DNA from: Notospermus geniculatus | Lineage: Eukaryota; Nemertea; Pilidiophora; Heteronemertea; Lineidae | Direction of reading: 5' to 3' | NCBI GenBank assembly: GCA_002633025.1 | Contig: NMRB01000833.1 | Location: 7,392 to 71,391 of the forward strand | DNA length: 64,000 nucleotides | Shown here: one piece after another, positions 32,342 to 43,045 of the stretch | Position numbering within the stretch: the first letter of the stretch is position 1 | Layout: the number at the start of each line of letters is the position of its first letter | Notes under the pieces: model-generated | Databases searched by the model: none | What the model was told of the DNA's origin: nothing | The model's input: only the letters and a program-made list of their open reading frames with translations | Made by a program: the position numbers and the translations under genes

Positions 32342-33208
32342 GAACCTCTACAAACGAAATGCAATATTCAGATGGTCAATGACTGTAAGACTGTATGTCA
32401 TTTCTTCACCTTTTATGGAGAGTATTGGCCGTATTGAAAAAGCGTGTTCAAGACATAGACGCGTGTTACTTCGTCAAATGCATGGTACAAGTGTTTGCAT
32501 TTAGTGAAGTTACAAGCGTCTAAGTCTTAATCGTGCGATGATCGTCCTTTTTGAACACGGCCCTATATATTTTCCACAGAATAACAACCTAGTTGGAGGC
32601 CGGAGCCTTACCTTGACAACAGCGACGGGGCGATTTCCGTGCACAGGATATGTATTCTAGTATTGGTCGGACCATTGCTTTGTATAGCTGTACTCCAGGA
32701 CGCCATATAGTTAGGTGTTGAAAGACCCTTTTGATAGTGAAACTGATTCTCTTGTAGTTGTTTCTGCTATTTGAGAATCCGCATTCAGATCGTCTTTCAT
32801 AAGCACACTAACGTCTTTTGTTTCTTTCTAACAATAGTTGTCCCATTTATAATGTAAGTACAAGAATTTGGGTGCCTCACAAGGCGCAACAGCGCGCATT
32901 TCGAACTCGAGCTACCACTTCCATGAGCAAATCGTTAGATTGTCTATATCACATTGAAGCTGTTTACAGTCGGCCTCTGATCTTATTTCTCTCTACAGCT
33001 TCACGTCATCAGCAAACACACTTATTGTACTACTCACACATGTCGGCAAGTCATATACATGTATATGTACAATCTCCGTGGGATTTTGGGATTGTGTACA
33101 TCCGCTGTTATAATAAAGTTCCGGGTTGTGGGTCTCAGATGGTGACCGTCCTATCTTATTTTTATCATTCTGTCAACCATACATTTTTATTCAATAATAA
33201 TAAAGGCG
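32342..33208. other. No recognisable gene
   Basis: No supported coding exon or element border. Confidence 0.45.
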
Positions 33209-33534
33209 GTTTTTGTATTTTTGCCGTTGTTACTGAACTTGTAACCTGAGGCTGGTTTCGTCGAATCCGGCGCGCACGTATACAATGTAATACAACATGG
33301 TGACAGGATTCGAGGAGCGTCGAAGTGGTGCGATAATTCAGGACAAAACTACCGCGGTATGTTTGAAAGGAGGTTTTTGTATTTTTGCCGTTGTTACTGA
33401 ACTTGTAACCTGAGGCTGGTTTCGTCGAATCCGGCGCGCACGTATACAATGTAATACAACATGGTGACAGGATTCGAGGAGCATCGAAGTGGTGCGATAA
33501 TTCAGGACAACACTACCGCGGTAGGTTTGATAGG
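33209..33534. repeat. Tandem duplication of 163 bp, possible LTR/PBS relic
   Basis: 33209-33371 and 33372-33534 are nearly identical. Each contains TAATACAACA followed by TGGTGACAGGATTCGAGG, which could be an LTR end with a tRNA-primed binding site. AATAAAG precedes the first copy. No gag/pol nearby. Confidence 0.6.
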
Positions 33535-34440
33535 CCTACAACGTTTGAAGTATTCGGGGCATGTACGGTACATTGTTCACTTCGTCATATCTAGGCCTAG
33601 GTAGGTTAGATATTTCGTGGTTACTTTAAAGAGAATCATGAGAATATTGTCGCTGCATTGTCAGCCAGCTGGCTATGTGCATGATCGATGTGGGCTAGGC
33701 CTATGTCTGTGTGTGTGTAGTACTGCTGTGCATCTGTACATTGCATGTACATGTAGGCCTATATCACATAGGTATAGGCCCTACATTTGTCAGAACGTCC
33801 ACGGCGCACTTCGGTCAGAACGTCCACGGGTCTTTTGGTCAGAACTTCCACGGGATCGTCCACTCTGACTCAAGCAAGGTTGACAAAATTTATTCAAGTT
33901 TGACAAAGATTTATCAAAGGAATTTAGATTGGTACTAGAAGTATTATCGATCGTTGAGATGCCATGCTAGCCAGCTCTAGCTGTGTTAGTGTGTAGGCCT
34001 ACATGCCAACATGGTGTAGGCTAGCCTGTACGTTGGTGGAGTCAATCGTCAGCTGTTCACCTATGATATTAGGCCTACTCTCTCGTCTCACAGTCAGGAC
34101 ACAATGTAGGCCTATTAAAATAAATAGTAGTCCTACTGGGGTAGCAGATTATGGTATACTTCTAGTAGGCCTAGGCATTTGACAAATGACTTTGTTCGTA
34201 TTGTTTTGTGTAGGCCTGGACCTTTACAATGGCATGGGCTTGTCTGCGGTGCTTATTATTTTGGTCTCGCAAAATCTTTTCATTTTTTTCAGGTCTTCAT
34301 CATTATTACTATCCACACTTAGGTCGGATCTGGCTTGGACTTGAAAAGTGTCTGAAGAACCGGGGTTAGCAAATGTCGGAGACGACTTGGATTTAATACG
34401 GTAGAGGCATCGCGAATGCGATCCAACCTTAGCCTACGGT
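33535..34440. other. TAGGCCTA-rich noncoding segment with a 24-25-bp triplet repeat
   Basis: Three units of GGTCAGAACGTCCACGG lie at 33787-33855. The palindrome TAGGCCTA and its close variants recur many times. No exon supported. Confidence 0.5.
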
Positions 34441-34449
34441 CATACCGAA

Positions 34450-34840
34450 CACGAATTCGCATGCGACAGGGCAACGCATGCGATTTATGCTTTGAGAGTC
34501 TTTGTTTGTGTGCAGTGCGGCGGAAATAAAAGCTTTGACGCACAGGACGACGAATCGCGTTCAGTATATCCGCAGCCTTATGCCTGTTGTACACGGTAGG
34601 ATTTTTTTGTACTAAAAATTATAAATGAGGCTCATGAAGGGTGATTTCGGTCATAGGCTACCGATTGCATTGCTGAAAGGCATTGTGAACACCCATTTAG
34701 GCCCCATTTATAATTTTTAGTACAAGAAAATCCTACCGTGTACAACGGGCATTAGTTACTTTCCACCGTACACTGCACGCAAACAAAAGGCTCGCAAAGC
34801 ATAAATCGCATGCGTTGCCCTGTCGCATGCGAATGTGCAT
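34450..34840. mobile_element. Inverted-repeat element split by a TTA-TSD MITE (34577-34754)
   Basis: Outer arms (TTCGCATGCGACAGGGCAAC near 34455 and its complement near 34830) pair over ~85 bp. Inside is a 172-bp palindrome (34580-34751, TGCCTGTTGTACACGGTAGG) flanked by TTA (34577-34579, 34752-34754), typical of PIF/Harbinger MITEs. Confidence 0.8.
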
Positions 34841-35043
34841 GTGGTAAGCCCCTAGGCTTACACATTAGACTAAATAGACTGTTATGTTATATGTATACAA
34901 TGTAAATTTATTGTTGTTACTGGGTACCGGTACCAATTCTATTAATAAATTTTCATTTGTTGTTAAAATTTTTTTCAATTTCTCGTTTATTCACTGACAT
35001 CCTACTGCAATCCTACGTCTACAATAGGTACTTCGTCCTTCAA

Positions 35044-35300
35044 CTACTAGGCATCTTCGATATTTTTATCAAAGGCCGATCTGCTCACCATTGCGTTACA
35101 TTGCACATCACCCTTCGAGAAATAGACCAGTCCGCGGCATATCTGCTGCCTCTCGAAGAGGAGGCCAATCAGAACTGGTGGTGTAAAATTACCCAGTGGT
35201 AGCCGAAGACCCGATATAAAGTGCAATCTTATTGGTCAACCTGTTGAGCTGTAACGCAGTGGTGACCAGATCGGCCTTCGATTATCGAAGATGCTAGTAG
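35044..35300. mobile_element. CTACTAGGCATCTTCGAT foldback element
   Basis: Left arm CTACTAGGCATCTTCGATAT through GGCCGATCTG..CACCA.TGCGTTACA is inverted at 35240-35300. Noncoding. Confidence 0.75.
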
Positions 35301-35629
35301 GCCTATGTTACTATTAAATGCAGTATCACGTAGCCTACAGCACACTGACAACGACTTCATGGCTGGCCTTGGCCGGCTCTAGTTCGCTAGTAGGCCTACA
35401 TGTTCCGTTGTCTTTGATGTTTTCAATGGTATGGATGGGCCTTTTTTAACTTTGACTACTAGGTACCAAGGATCGCCACCATCCAACTCAAACACATGTA
35501 CACATGTTGATAATCTTGTCTAAATTTCATTACATATGAAATCAAAATGCCACATGAACACTAATGTTCGTCATCAGATACTACAAAAGTATCATTTTTT
35601 GTCTTCATGTGAGAAGAACGATCAGGGTC

Positions 35630-36185
35630 AATAGTCTGCCGGACTATCACATCTAGGAAAGGAAGTCCGATGGACAAACGTCCCTGGGAATAATGGTCCG
35701 CGGACCATATCCCCCGAGGATATAGTCCGGCGGACATTCACCCCTAGGAGTAGTTGTCCACGGGACTATAATTTCGTGACAAAATAGTCCGCCGGACAAC
35801 AATCACTAGTTCACAGCGTCTGGGGGACCATGACTCCCGCATCATATAACTGTCACGGACAAATATTTGAAATGATACAAAAATTTCCTTAGAGTTTCTT
35901 GCCACCGCTCATCTGATGCTCTGTTTCTGGTTATCTGAGCATGCCTCGTACCTGTTTTCGGTAAGGTATAAGAATACCTCGCTTGGGTCAACTGTGAGCT
36001 TGTGTTTTCTACTCACAGTACCCAAAAACGTGGATGGTTGAGCCATTGCCGTAGGCATGTGAAGTGACTTTGTCAGTGGAACACAGGCTCGTTTATGGGG
36101 GGGGGNTCAGGACATTTATCCCTAGGGACAGGGGTCCGGAGGACCCCTGCCTCTAGAGGCGGACTATATCGCCTGTCACACCGGA
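35630..36185. repeat. Cluster of GTCCGCCGGAC-type short palindromes
   Basis: Words such as GTCCGGCGGAC, GGTCCGCGGACC, GTCCGCCGGAC and GGGGTCCGGAGGACCCC alternate with CCCTAGGA/CCTAGGGA. A G run and single N at 36106 interrupt the block. Confidence 0.5.
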
Positions 36186-36388
36186 CTGATTGTCGATTCG
36201 GTCAGTGTTTGAAATACAAAGGTTTTATCACGTGACTCGTTTAAGTAGTCTGTATAATGTGTTGTAGAAGTAGTGATGCCGGCTGAGAGTTTCGGGCTTG
36301 TATTTGTAAAGAAATGATTGAACTCATGATTGGCAATTATGTTTTTATCAGATACCAAAGAATTATTTACGACATAGGAATTTTGCAC
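36176..36388 (-). pseudogene. LINE ORF2 linker fragment
   Basis: The frame reads SDKNIIANHEFNHFFTNTSP then a YLNESRDKTFVF block. This is the usual LINE linker before the reverse transcriptase (FN.FFxNxGP). It comes from a different LINE family than the element at 26.7 kb. Confidence 0.55.
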
Positions 36389-36743
36389 GTCTGGCGACTG
36401 AGATCATGTCGCCTCTGTTTCTTCGGTATGCAAGAGACCAGCCTTGTTGCTCTTCGTTGAAGCCGTTCCAACTTGTTTTGATAGTTTTCCACTGGGGTGA
36501 CCACACATCCGGTGCATACTCAAGGTGAGGGTGAACTAGTGCCTTGTAGAACAGGCAACATGATCTCCTATTGATGTACGAAACAGTTCTCTTGATGGTG
36601 TAGAGTAGACGGTTTGCCGTCAGGCACACCCTGTGATCAGAAAATGATAGGTTCTTGTCGATAGTGACACCAACTTCCTTTCTGATGCCTTTGCCGATAC
36701 GATGAGGTTTGCATTTGTCGGTGTGTTGAAGCGCATTTGCCAA
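36363..36743 (-). pseudogene. CR1-like LINE reverse transcriptase C-terminal fragment
   Basis: The frame reads VGVTIDKNLSFSDH, LLYTIKRTVSYINRR, YKALVHPHLEYAPDVWSPQW and YRRNRGDMIS, matching 31.0-31.4 kb. Internal deletions remove the segment between WSP and YRR. Opposite orientation to the large LINE. Confidence 0.75.
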
Positions 36744-36774
36744 ACGTTTATGACAAGCCGTTTGTTCATTATTT

Positions 36775-37014
36775 CCAAAAACTTAGTTTTTGCTCCAGAA
36801 ACTAGGTTTCTGACTTCAAAAACTAAGTTTCTGGTCCAGAAACTTAGTTTTTGGACATCTAACTAGTACTTTGGATCCAGAAACTTAGTTTCACGAGAAA
36901 AACTAAGTTTCTGGAACATAAACTAAGTTTCTGGACCAAAAACTTGGTTTCTGAAGTCAAAAACTTAGTTTCTGGCAAAAACTTAGTTTCTGCCTGAAAC
37001 TAAGTTTTTGCCAG
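36775..37014. repeat. AAACTTAGTTTCTGG alternating inverted repeats
   Basis: About twelve copies of AAACTTAGTTTCTGG or its complement CCAGAAACTAAGTTT alternate, giving many overlapping hairpins up to the gap edge. Confidence 0.85.
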
Positions 37015-37474
37015 NNNNNNNNNNNNNNNNNNNNNNNNNNNNNNNNNNNNNNNNNNNNNNNNNNNNNNNNNNNNNNNNNNNNNNNNNNNNNNNNNNNNNN
37101 NNNNNNNNNNNNNNNNNNNNNNNNNNNNNNNNNNNNNNNNNNNNNNNNNNNNNNNNNNNNNNNNNNNNNNNNNNNNNNNNNNNNNNNNNNNNNNNNNNNN
37201 NNNNNNNNNNNNNNNNNNNNNNNNNNNNNNNNNNNNNNNNNNNNNNNNNNNNNNNNNNNNNNNNNNNNNNNNNNNNNNNNNNNNNNNNNNNNNNNNNNNN
37301 NNNNNNNNNNNNNNNNNNNNNNNNNNNNNNNNNNNNNNNNNNNNNNNNNNNNNNNNNNNNNNNNNNNNNNNNNNNNNNNNNNNNNNNNNNNNNNNNNNNN
37401 NNNNNNNNNNNNNNNNNNNNNNNNNNNNNNNNNNNNNNNNNNNNNNNNNNNNNNNNNNNNNNNNNNNNNNNNNN
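37015..37474. other. Assembly gap (460 N)
   Basis: A run of 460 undetermined bases. Both edges are strongly self-complementary sequence of different families, the likely cause of the gap. Confidence 0.95.
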
Positions 37475-37765
37475 TCCACATTAAATCGGTATAATGTCCA
37501 CATTAAATCAATCTGCTACTTCTGCCGATAAATGCACCATCTACCAATCAGAGAAGAGTTTTTAGTGGCGGATGTGCATGGGCTCGAATTAATGTAGACA
37601 TAAAATGGAATTAATGTCCGCATTAAAAAGTCTCTTCTGATTGGTCGATTGTGCATTTATCGGCGGAAGTAGCTGCTTGAATTAATGTGGGCATTAAATC
37701 GAATTAATGGTAGTATTATATGTCCACATATAAAAATCAAATCCTATTGGTCGATTTAATGTGGA
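37475..37765. mobile_element. TTAATGTGGACATTAA foldback element
   Basis: Arms CTACTTCTGCCGATAAATGC...CAATCAGA (37512-37560) and the inverse at 37620-37675, bordered by repeated TAATGTCCACATTAA words. The left terminus is lost in the gap. Confidence 0.75.
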
Positions 37766-38006
37766 CATTAATTCGTTTGTACAAAATGAATAAAAGCGGA
37801 CCACAAGTAACCACACTGTGGCACCCCACTACGTACCTGCCTGAACCCTGGGGTAGTGGCATTGACTAGAACCTGTTGACTCCGACCCGACAAAAAGTCG
37901 TGTTCAAATCGAGTAATGGACCCCTAATCCCACAACTGGCCAGTTTTCTTAAGGCTGCGTATCCATAGGCCGTTCGCTTGTGCACTTTTCGCTGTTCCGT
38001 GTTCGC

Positions 38007-38925
38007 TTCATCCTGAAGAAATCAAGTCCTCTTAGCTTAGCTCCCTAACTCGCACGCACGAGGCCCTGAACAAACCAGCAGTATTCCCTGGAGTAGAATG
38101 GCCATGACGTCTAGATAGCTTACTCCTTATACTGATTCCTTGTTGCGGGCATGAAACTAATAAATTCTACAAAGGCCGGCAATTAGAGCTGTCTATTCGT
38201 TATGGTATTTTTTAAACGTTCGCAATCATACATTCTGCTGTTTTGATCACATATTTGATTATTTACTTCGATATTATTCCTTTTACGGTGGGGGGAGAAC
38301 ACCCTCGGATCCTCGCAGATACGTTGCCTGATAACTGGTCATGTGACCAGCATCCCAGCTCGATCGAACATCTCACAACATGGCGGAAGATTCATTTGAC
38401 CGACGGCTTTCAACGAGTAAAGAAAAGAGTACAAGCCCCAAAAGGTGGTTGCTCAACTTAACAAAGTGAAAGTTGAGCAACCACCTTTTGGGGCTTGTAC
38501 TCTTTTCTTTCCTTAATTGCTGTCACGTCCTGTTTGGATGGGATACTTAATATCTACATTTGGGTTTCAGCTCAGTCTGTTCTAGAGTTTCGGATTGTAA
38601 AGTACCAGCCTGAAGAAGACCCCGGTTGGGGTCGAAAATTCGCAAACACTCTGGAAATTGCCTTTTAATTCAAGCCAAAATGATGAAATAGTGCAGCATT
38701 TTACGGCCAAAGCGAGAGTTTTCGCTCGCCTCATATGCAACAGACAGTCGTAGTAAAATTCATTAACATAAATCTTGGCAGGAGGCGGGGCTTACTTTGA
38801 TTGCGACTCGCTGATTGGCGGCATGTTTTCTCGGCGGTAGTAGGCTACTGCTGGTTTGTTCAGGGCCTCGTGCGTGCGAGTTAGGGAGCTAAGCTAAGAG
38901 GATCTGATTTCTTCAGGATGGGTTT
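38007..38925. mobile_element. Large foldback element with a central perfect hairpin
   Basis: Outer arms: CCTCTTAGCTTAGCTCCCTA and the following ~50 bases (38015-38090) are inverted at 38850-38910. At the centre, 38419-38459 and 38469-38509 are a perfect 41-bp inverted repeat with a 9-base loop. A GAAGAAGACCCCGGTTGGGG motif lies at 38611. Confidence 0.8.
38610..38642 (+). other. Hammerhead-like stem motif (Penelope-type tail?)
   Basis: CTGAAGAAGACCCCGGTTGG followed by GGTCGAAA: a CTGANGA box, a GACCCC/GGGGTC stem with a four-base loop, then GAAA. The same motif occurs twice, inverted, at 45164-45301. One extra A before the stem differs from a canonical hammerhead core. Confidence 0.35.
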
Positions 38926-39169
38926 ATGGGGCAAAGAATAAAACGAATGGGAACTATTCGCATTTTCAAATCAAATCACAGTCATTTACTGAATACAACA
39001 CTACACAAGTAAAGTACAAATACATGTATGGCAATATGAAAGAACCACCAAATCCCCGGGCCCCATCACCCCATAATCTAAGCAGGTAACTAGTCCATCA
39101 TAGCGATCACACAACGTCACATATGCACCAAAATGATTTCATATTTAGTGCAGAATTGCCAAGTCAATT

Positions 39170-40336
39170 TTAAAAGAAGGTCCGACACGGTCAAGGGCAT
39201 TTCTGGGGAGGCGTTGATTTGTATCTCTTGTCCGCTTCCCCTTCTTCGTATCCGAAAATGCCCAATTTCGTTTTGAGACCACGTAAACAAGGGCTCTCCC
39301 ACGTCAGCTTTTTCACTACTCGCGAATTATCTCCATCAGCATATCCGAGTCCTCACTTGACATGTAGTCCAGCTGGTGTTTCACTTCTAAACTAAAGGGT
39401 TTATCTAGCATGTCCCTTTCACTGTCGTCGAAATGCATTACATGCCTCCAAAACATGTTCGACCGCCGATATAATTTCTGAAAGAAAATGCGAAATTATC
39501 AACCTTCAGAACTGTGATGCAAGCCCCTTTATCACCCACATTTCATTTTCACACAAATTCTTAAAAAATAACTGATCGCATCATGTTATGTCCCCCTATG
39601 TTTGCTTTGTGAGCTTCCTGTGCTTTTCTGCCCTGTTTTGCCTTGGATGTTTTGAAGTATGACACCACTGCAGCTGGAAGGAAATTTGGTACATTATCGT
39701 TGTGTTCTTGAACTGCGTGAAAAAATCCTACAGATTCTAGGCATTTCAAAAGTAGGCATGGATTTATACCTTCTTAATCATGCTAGGACTCGGGCAAAAA
39801 CTCATAAAATGGGGGGCTGGGGAAAAGGGACTACGGGACTGTGGTAGAAAATATAACTGCCTCCTGTGGACACCATTTTTGACCATCCTACTTGTACAGG
39901 TTACTTAAAGCGAATCGACAGTCGTTTTGTAAACAGAAGGATGATGTTTGTAAACATTGCCCTCACAGCCAATCAGAATGCAGGAAATGAGTGTTTGTAA
40001 ACAAAAATTCGTCCCCTTTTGCATTCAAATTTTTTGGCTGACAAAATCGCTTTAAGGCGCCGCTCCACGTAACAGTTTTCTATCGAAAGTTTGCTGTCAG
40101 ATAGTCAATTACTGCTCTCAGATAGTAACAACTGCTGTCATACAGTACTGTGTGCAGCAGTTATTGCTGTCTGAGAGCAGTAATTGACTATCTGACAGCA
40201 AACTTTCGATAGAAAACTGTCACGTAGAGCGGGGCCTTTACCCTTTATATTTTCCTTCCTCCATTGGCCCGGATACAAGGCAGCAACTTGTTTCACCACT
40301 GCTGTGATTGCCCTTCCGTTTTGTTCATCTTTCATA
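39170..40336 (-). CDS. MSSEESD-WES family gene, copy 3 (three exons)
   Basis: Exon i, 40336-40242 (95 nt), follows ATTCTTTCAG, starts near MKDEQNGRAITAVVKQ and ends ALYPGQWRKENIK before GTAAAGG. Exon ii, from 39673, follows TTTCCTTCCAG and reads AVVSYFKTSKAKQGRKAQEA. Exon iii, from 39477, follows TTTTCTTTCAG and reads YRRSNMFWRHVMHFDDSE, then in another frame DYMSSEDSD and VVKKLTWESPCLRGLKTK. The order, the exon i length and the phase-1 junction match copy 2. A frameshift near 39380 and the lack of a clear exon ii donor suggest decay. A MITE starts four bases inside the exon i donor. Function unknown. Confidence 0.55.
40051..40241. mobile_element. AGGCGCCGCTCCACGT palindromic MITE at a splice donor
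   Basis: Arms of about 75 bp (AGGCGCCGCTCCACGTAACA and its complement) with TTA on each side. It lies just inside the intron after exon i of the MSSEESD copy 3 gene. Confidence 0.8.
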
Positions 40337-40623
40337 CTGAAAGAATAAGACAATATTTTACATAATGATTATACAATAAGACTGATGTACCGTGTACAAA
40401 CATAATGTTTACCTCTCGGCTGAAGGAGATAAACCAAACCTTACAAGTCAATGAATTAAAAGTCACCATCAGAAATTCTGTATCTTATGTACCGGTATGT
40501 TATCCCAACACTTGCGCCTGATTGCGAGGACCACTGAGGTGGCCCACGGACCGCCTCTTAAAATCTTCTGCACATGTTAAGCTGACTGGCCTGTACTTCT
40601 TGGCCCGGGTCTTCTTTCTACTT

Positions 40624-40730
40624 TAGCTCACCTGGGGTGAGCTATTGTCATGGTGCAGAGTCCGTCGTCGTCGTCGTCCGTTAGGATGGAGGGCAGGTTT
40701 TGTAACCGCTGGGGCCATTGATGGCCACGA
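40624..40730. repeat. TAGCTCACC...GGTGAGCTA repeat end, short copy
   Basis: TAGCTCACCTGGGGTGAGCTA is a terminal hairpin followed by a GTCGTC simple repeat and a GGTTTTGTAACCGCTGGGG block; the long copy is at 45975-47062. Confidence 0.65.
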
Positions 40731-40849
40731 TTCGGTCCGATTCGATTCTTGGCTTCGCCGCCAGATGGCGGAAACCAAAAAACACAAAAAAGCGCAATAA
40801 CCCCAGGGCCCGTATACATAAAACTCCCCAAGTGATACACTATAGCGTA

Positions 40850-41345
40850 TCCAGGAACATCGAGGCAATATGGGATTCCGGTTTGGATGAGCACTCCACT
40901 CCAATTTATCTCGGGCAAATTCATGTCCCCACAAACAACAGTGGTCTCAATTGGTGACGAAGTTTCCTTCGGAGATCATGGTGTTGAAGTGCTTGTTTTC
41001 AGATGTCGTACTGCTAGGGCTACGATAGACACATTCAAAGCGTACAGGTTTGGAGTAAGTGTCCCAAATATCCATCCAGAGTGCATGTGGTGGTTTGGAT
41101 CACTTGAAAGTGTGTCAATATAAACACCAATTTTTGCACAGACTGCCACCCCTCTTCCAGATCTGTCTAAATTGTGCACGGGGGCTTGATACCCTGGGAT
41201 GGAAGTTTTTTTCTGTTTCAAAGGATGTCTGGATTTTTTTGGCTTGACTTCAGTGATTGCAACAACATCAGGTTGATGTTCATGCAGTACTACTAACAAT
41301 TCATTAATTTTGTTTGGCAGAGAATCCGCATTTGAATATTAATAG
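40850..41345 (-). pseudogene. LINE endonuclease fragment (second CR1-like family)
   Basis: The minus strand reads NADSLPNKINELLVVLHEHQ, PDVVAITEVKPKK and RSGRGVAVCAKIGV, then after a frame change GDMNLPEINW. These are EEP endonuclease motifs of LINE ORF2. The SDH end is missing, cut by the adjacent repeat. The coiled-coil ORF1-like piece upstream (41400-41990) belongs to the same element. Confidence 0.7.
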
Positions 41346-41399
41346 GCTCAGGAAATTCATCTGAATTATCTACAGGCATGTCAGGTTCTGTTTTACTTA

Positions 41400-41990
41400 C
41401 TGTCACCCCCGACTTGGGTCTTTTCGAAACGTCTTCTTCTTGACAAGCTTGTTATCCCAAATGATGTACTCACCTTCTCCGGCTTCCTTCTCTCCGCTTT
41501 GGGCTTCGATGCTTGAACTGATCTCGCTCCATTTTCCATCTGTCTGGTGCCATACTAAAGTTGAGATTTTTTTTATCTTGAGCCATGTCTGAAGTGGTAC
41601 ATTACCTTGGATTTATCGTCCACTGACGATAATACTAATTTAATTGGTCTCGGATTCACCTGGTCTGGGGTTGGCTCACCTATTCGAGTAGGCCTATGAG
41701 ACATGACACTTACCGGTGGGGAGGGGTGCAACCAGTGACTTGAGGTGGGGCCGCATCGTGTTTATTGTCATCTATTGATAGCTTTTCATTGCCTCCGCAA
41801 TCTTTCCACCGTCTCGATTTTTTCGGGGTTCTTTTCCACCGGTATATTGTACAGAATAGAGCTTGCTTCACCTCAGCTTTTATGGTCCGATTTATGTCAG
41901 CAAGTTGTGTGTTGATGTGTGAGCGGAGTTCCGAAAAACGCTTGTCCTGTTCTATGTTCATCTGTTGGAACATTTTCGTAATGTCCTGAA
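41400..41990 (-). pseudogene. LINE ORF1 remnants
   Basis: The frame MFQQMNIEQDKRFSELRSHI followed by NTQLADINRTIKAEV is a coiled coil resembling CR1-like ORF1. Downstream sequence (EYIIWDNKLVKKKTF) is followed by stops. Position upstream of the ORF2 fragment supports the call. Confidence 0.45.
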
Positions 41991-42007
41991 GGAGATTTAT
42001 GTTTACA

Positions 42008-42440
42008 AGTGATACATCCCACAGGTCTGCAGACCCTGAATGGCCTTCTAAAAAGTTGGGTGCTTGTGTGCTCGATTACGTTACTGAACTTGTTATTCCA
42101 CGATTCACATACGTTATTTGTGCGAAGATCTCCATTCAAAGTTGCTTTGTTAACGTTCCATATTTTTGGCAGAAAAATGGGAGGGACTCTACGCAGCCTG
42201 GTTGCATCGCCTGCTTCCCGAACATTTCTGTATGTCCCGGAAACGTAAGTCTTGTCGAAGTACTCCAGCATGTTCTGTGCTGCTTAAGGTGCGACTTGGC
42301 GAAGTAGAGCCATCCCTGCCTCGACGTCAGCTGGTAGGAATGCAAGTCCGTAAAGCATCCTACAAAAGGGATGGAAATCCTCGTTCTCTAGCCGACAAAC
42401 CAAGTTCTTGTGTTTTCCGCCATGTATGATTGAAAAACTG
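42008..42440 (-). pseudogene. MULE-type transposase C-terminal fragment (family M2)
   Basis: The text includes WRKTQELGL, RMLYGLAFLPADVEAGMALL, a stop, LEYFDKTYVSGTYR, then PPIFLPKIWNV and LRTNNVCESWNNKFSNVIEH. The WN...RTNN..E.WH/N motif after the catalytic core is typical of MULE transposases of the FLYWCH-associated type. The DDE part is missing. The sequence differs clearly from the M1 fragments at 20, 51 and 63 kb. One stop and one frameshift are present. Confidence 0.7.
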
Positions 42441-42932
42441 AAAGGATCGCAAAATTACTGATAATGTACCGTAAGTTTTATGTAAAAATCTAAAGTTTGA
42501 AGAGGGTCTGTTGAAACTGTTCATTTGGCTGACGCATGCGCAGACGAATCCCTTTTTTAATCCTCCAATTTCTCTCTTCAAGCTCTCATTAACGTCAAAT
42601 CGGGACTGCGCTCTGTGAGGAGAACAAAGTTGCATGACTTAGACCTATATTCCAACGAAGTTACTTGCGGCTTTCCATGCAATTTGGACATGACACATGA
42701 GTTAAATTTGACAGTTTGAAGCATATTAGTGTTATGTCCTCAGAAAATCGCAGGACAAAATCGTAAACCATTAAGACTGCAATAATTAATCTATAGGTAT
42801 AATTATTTGTAATTTATGTCAACTCATTTTCAAAGCTAAGTAATTCTTCCCTGGGAAAATCCATTCACTAATCAATTATTCGCATTAGCCTAGTTGCGTT
42901 ATCACATCAACGAAAAATACTTATAATCTTAC

Positions 42933-43045
42933 CTATTTGGTGTTGAAAATCTTCGAAATGTGCTTGATGACTGAGGATTAAAGTCGAAGACATTACTTTC
43001 ATCAACATCAAGGCACAGCGCAGAACTGTTTGAGGAAGACTCCAT
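42933..43045 (-). CDS. Candidate first coding exon, unassigned
   Basis: An ATG at 43045 opens a frame (MESSSNSSALCLDVDESNVF, FDFNPQSSSTFRRF) that ends at a good donor (CCAAATAG|GTAAGATT). The serine-rich, acidic start followed by an arginine pair looks like a disordered N-terminus. No downstream exon could be linked with confidence. Confidence 0.35.

Noticed and set aside
37008-37484. Open frames across the gap
   Set aside because: They consist of undetermined bases.
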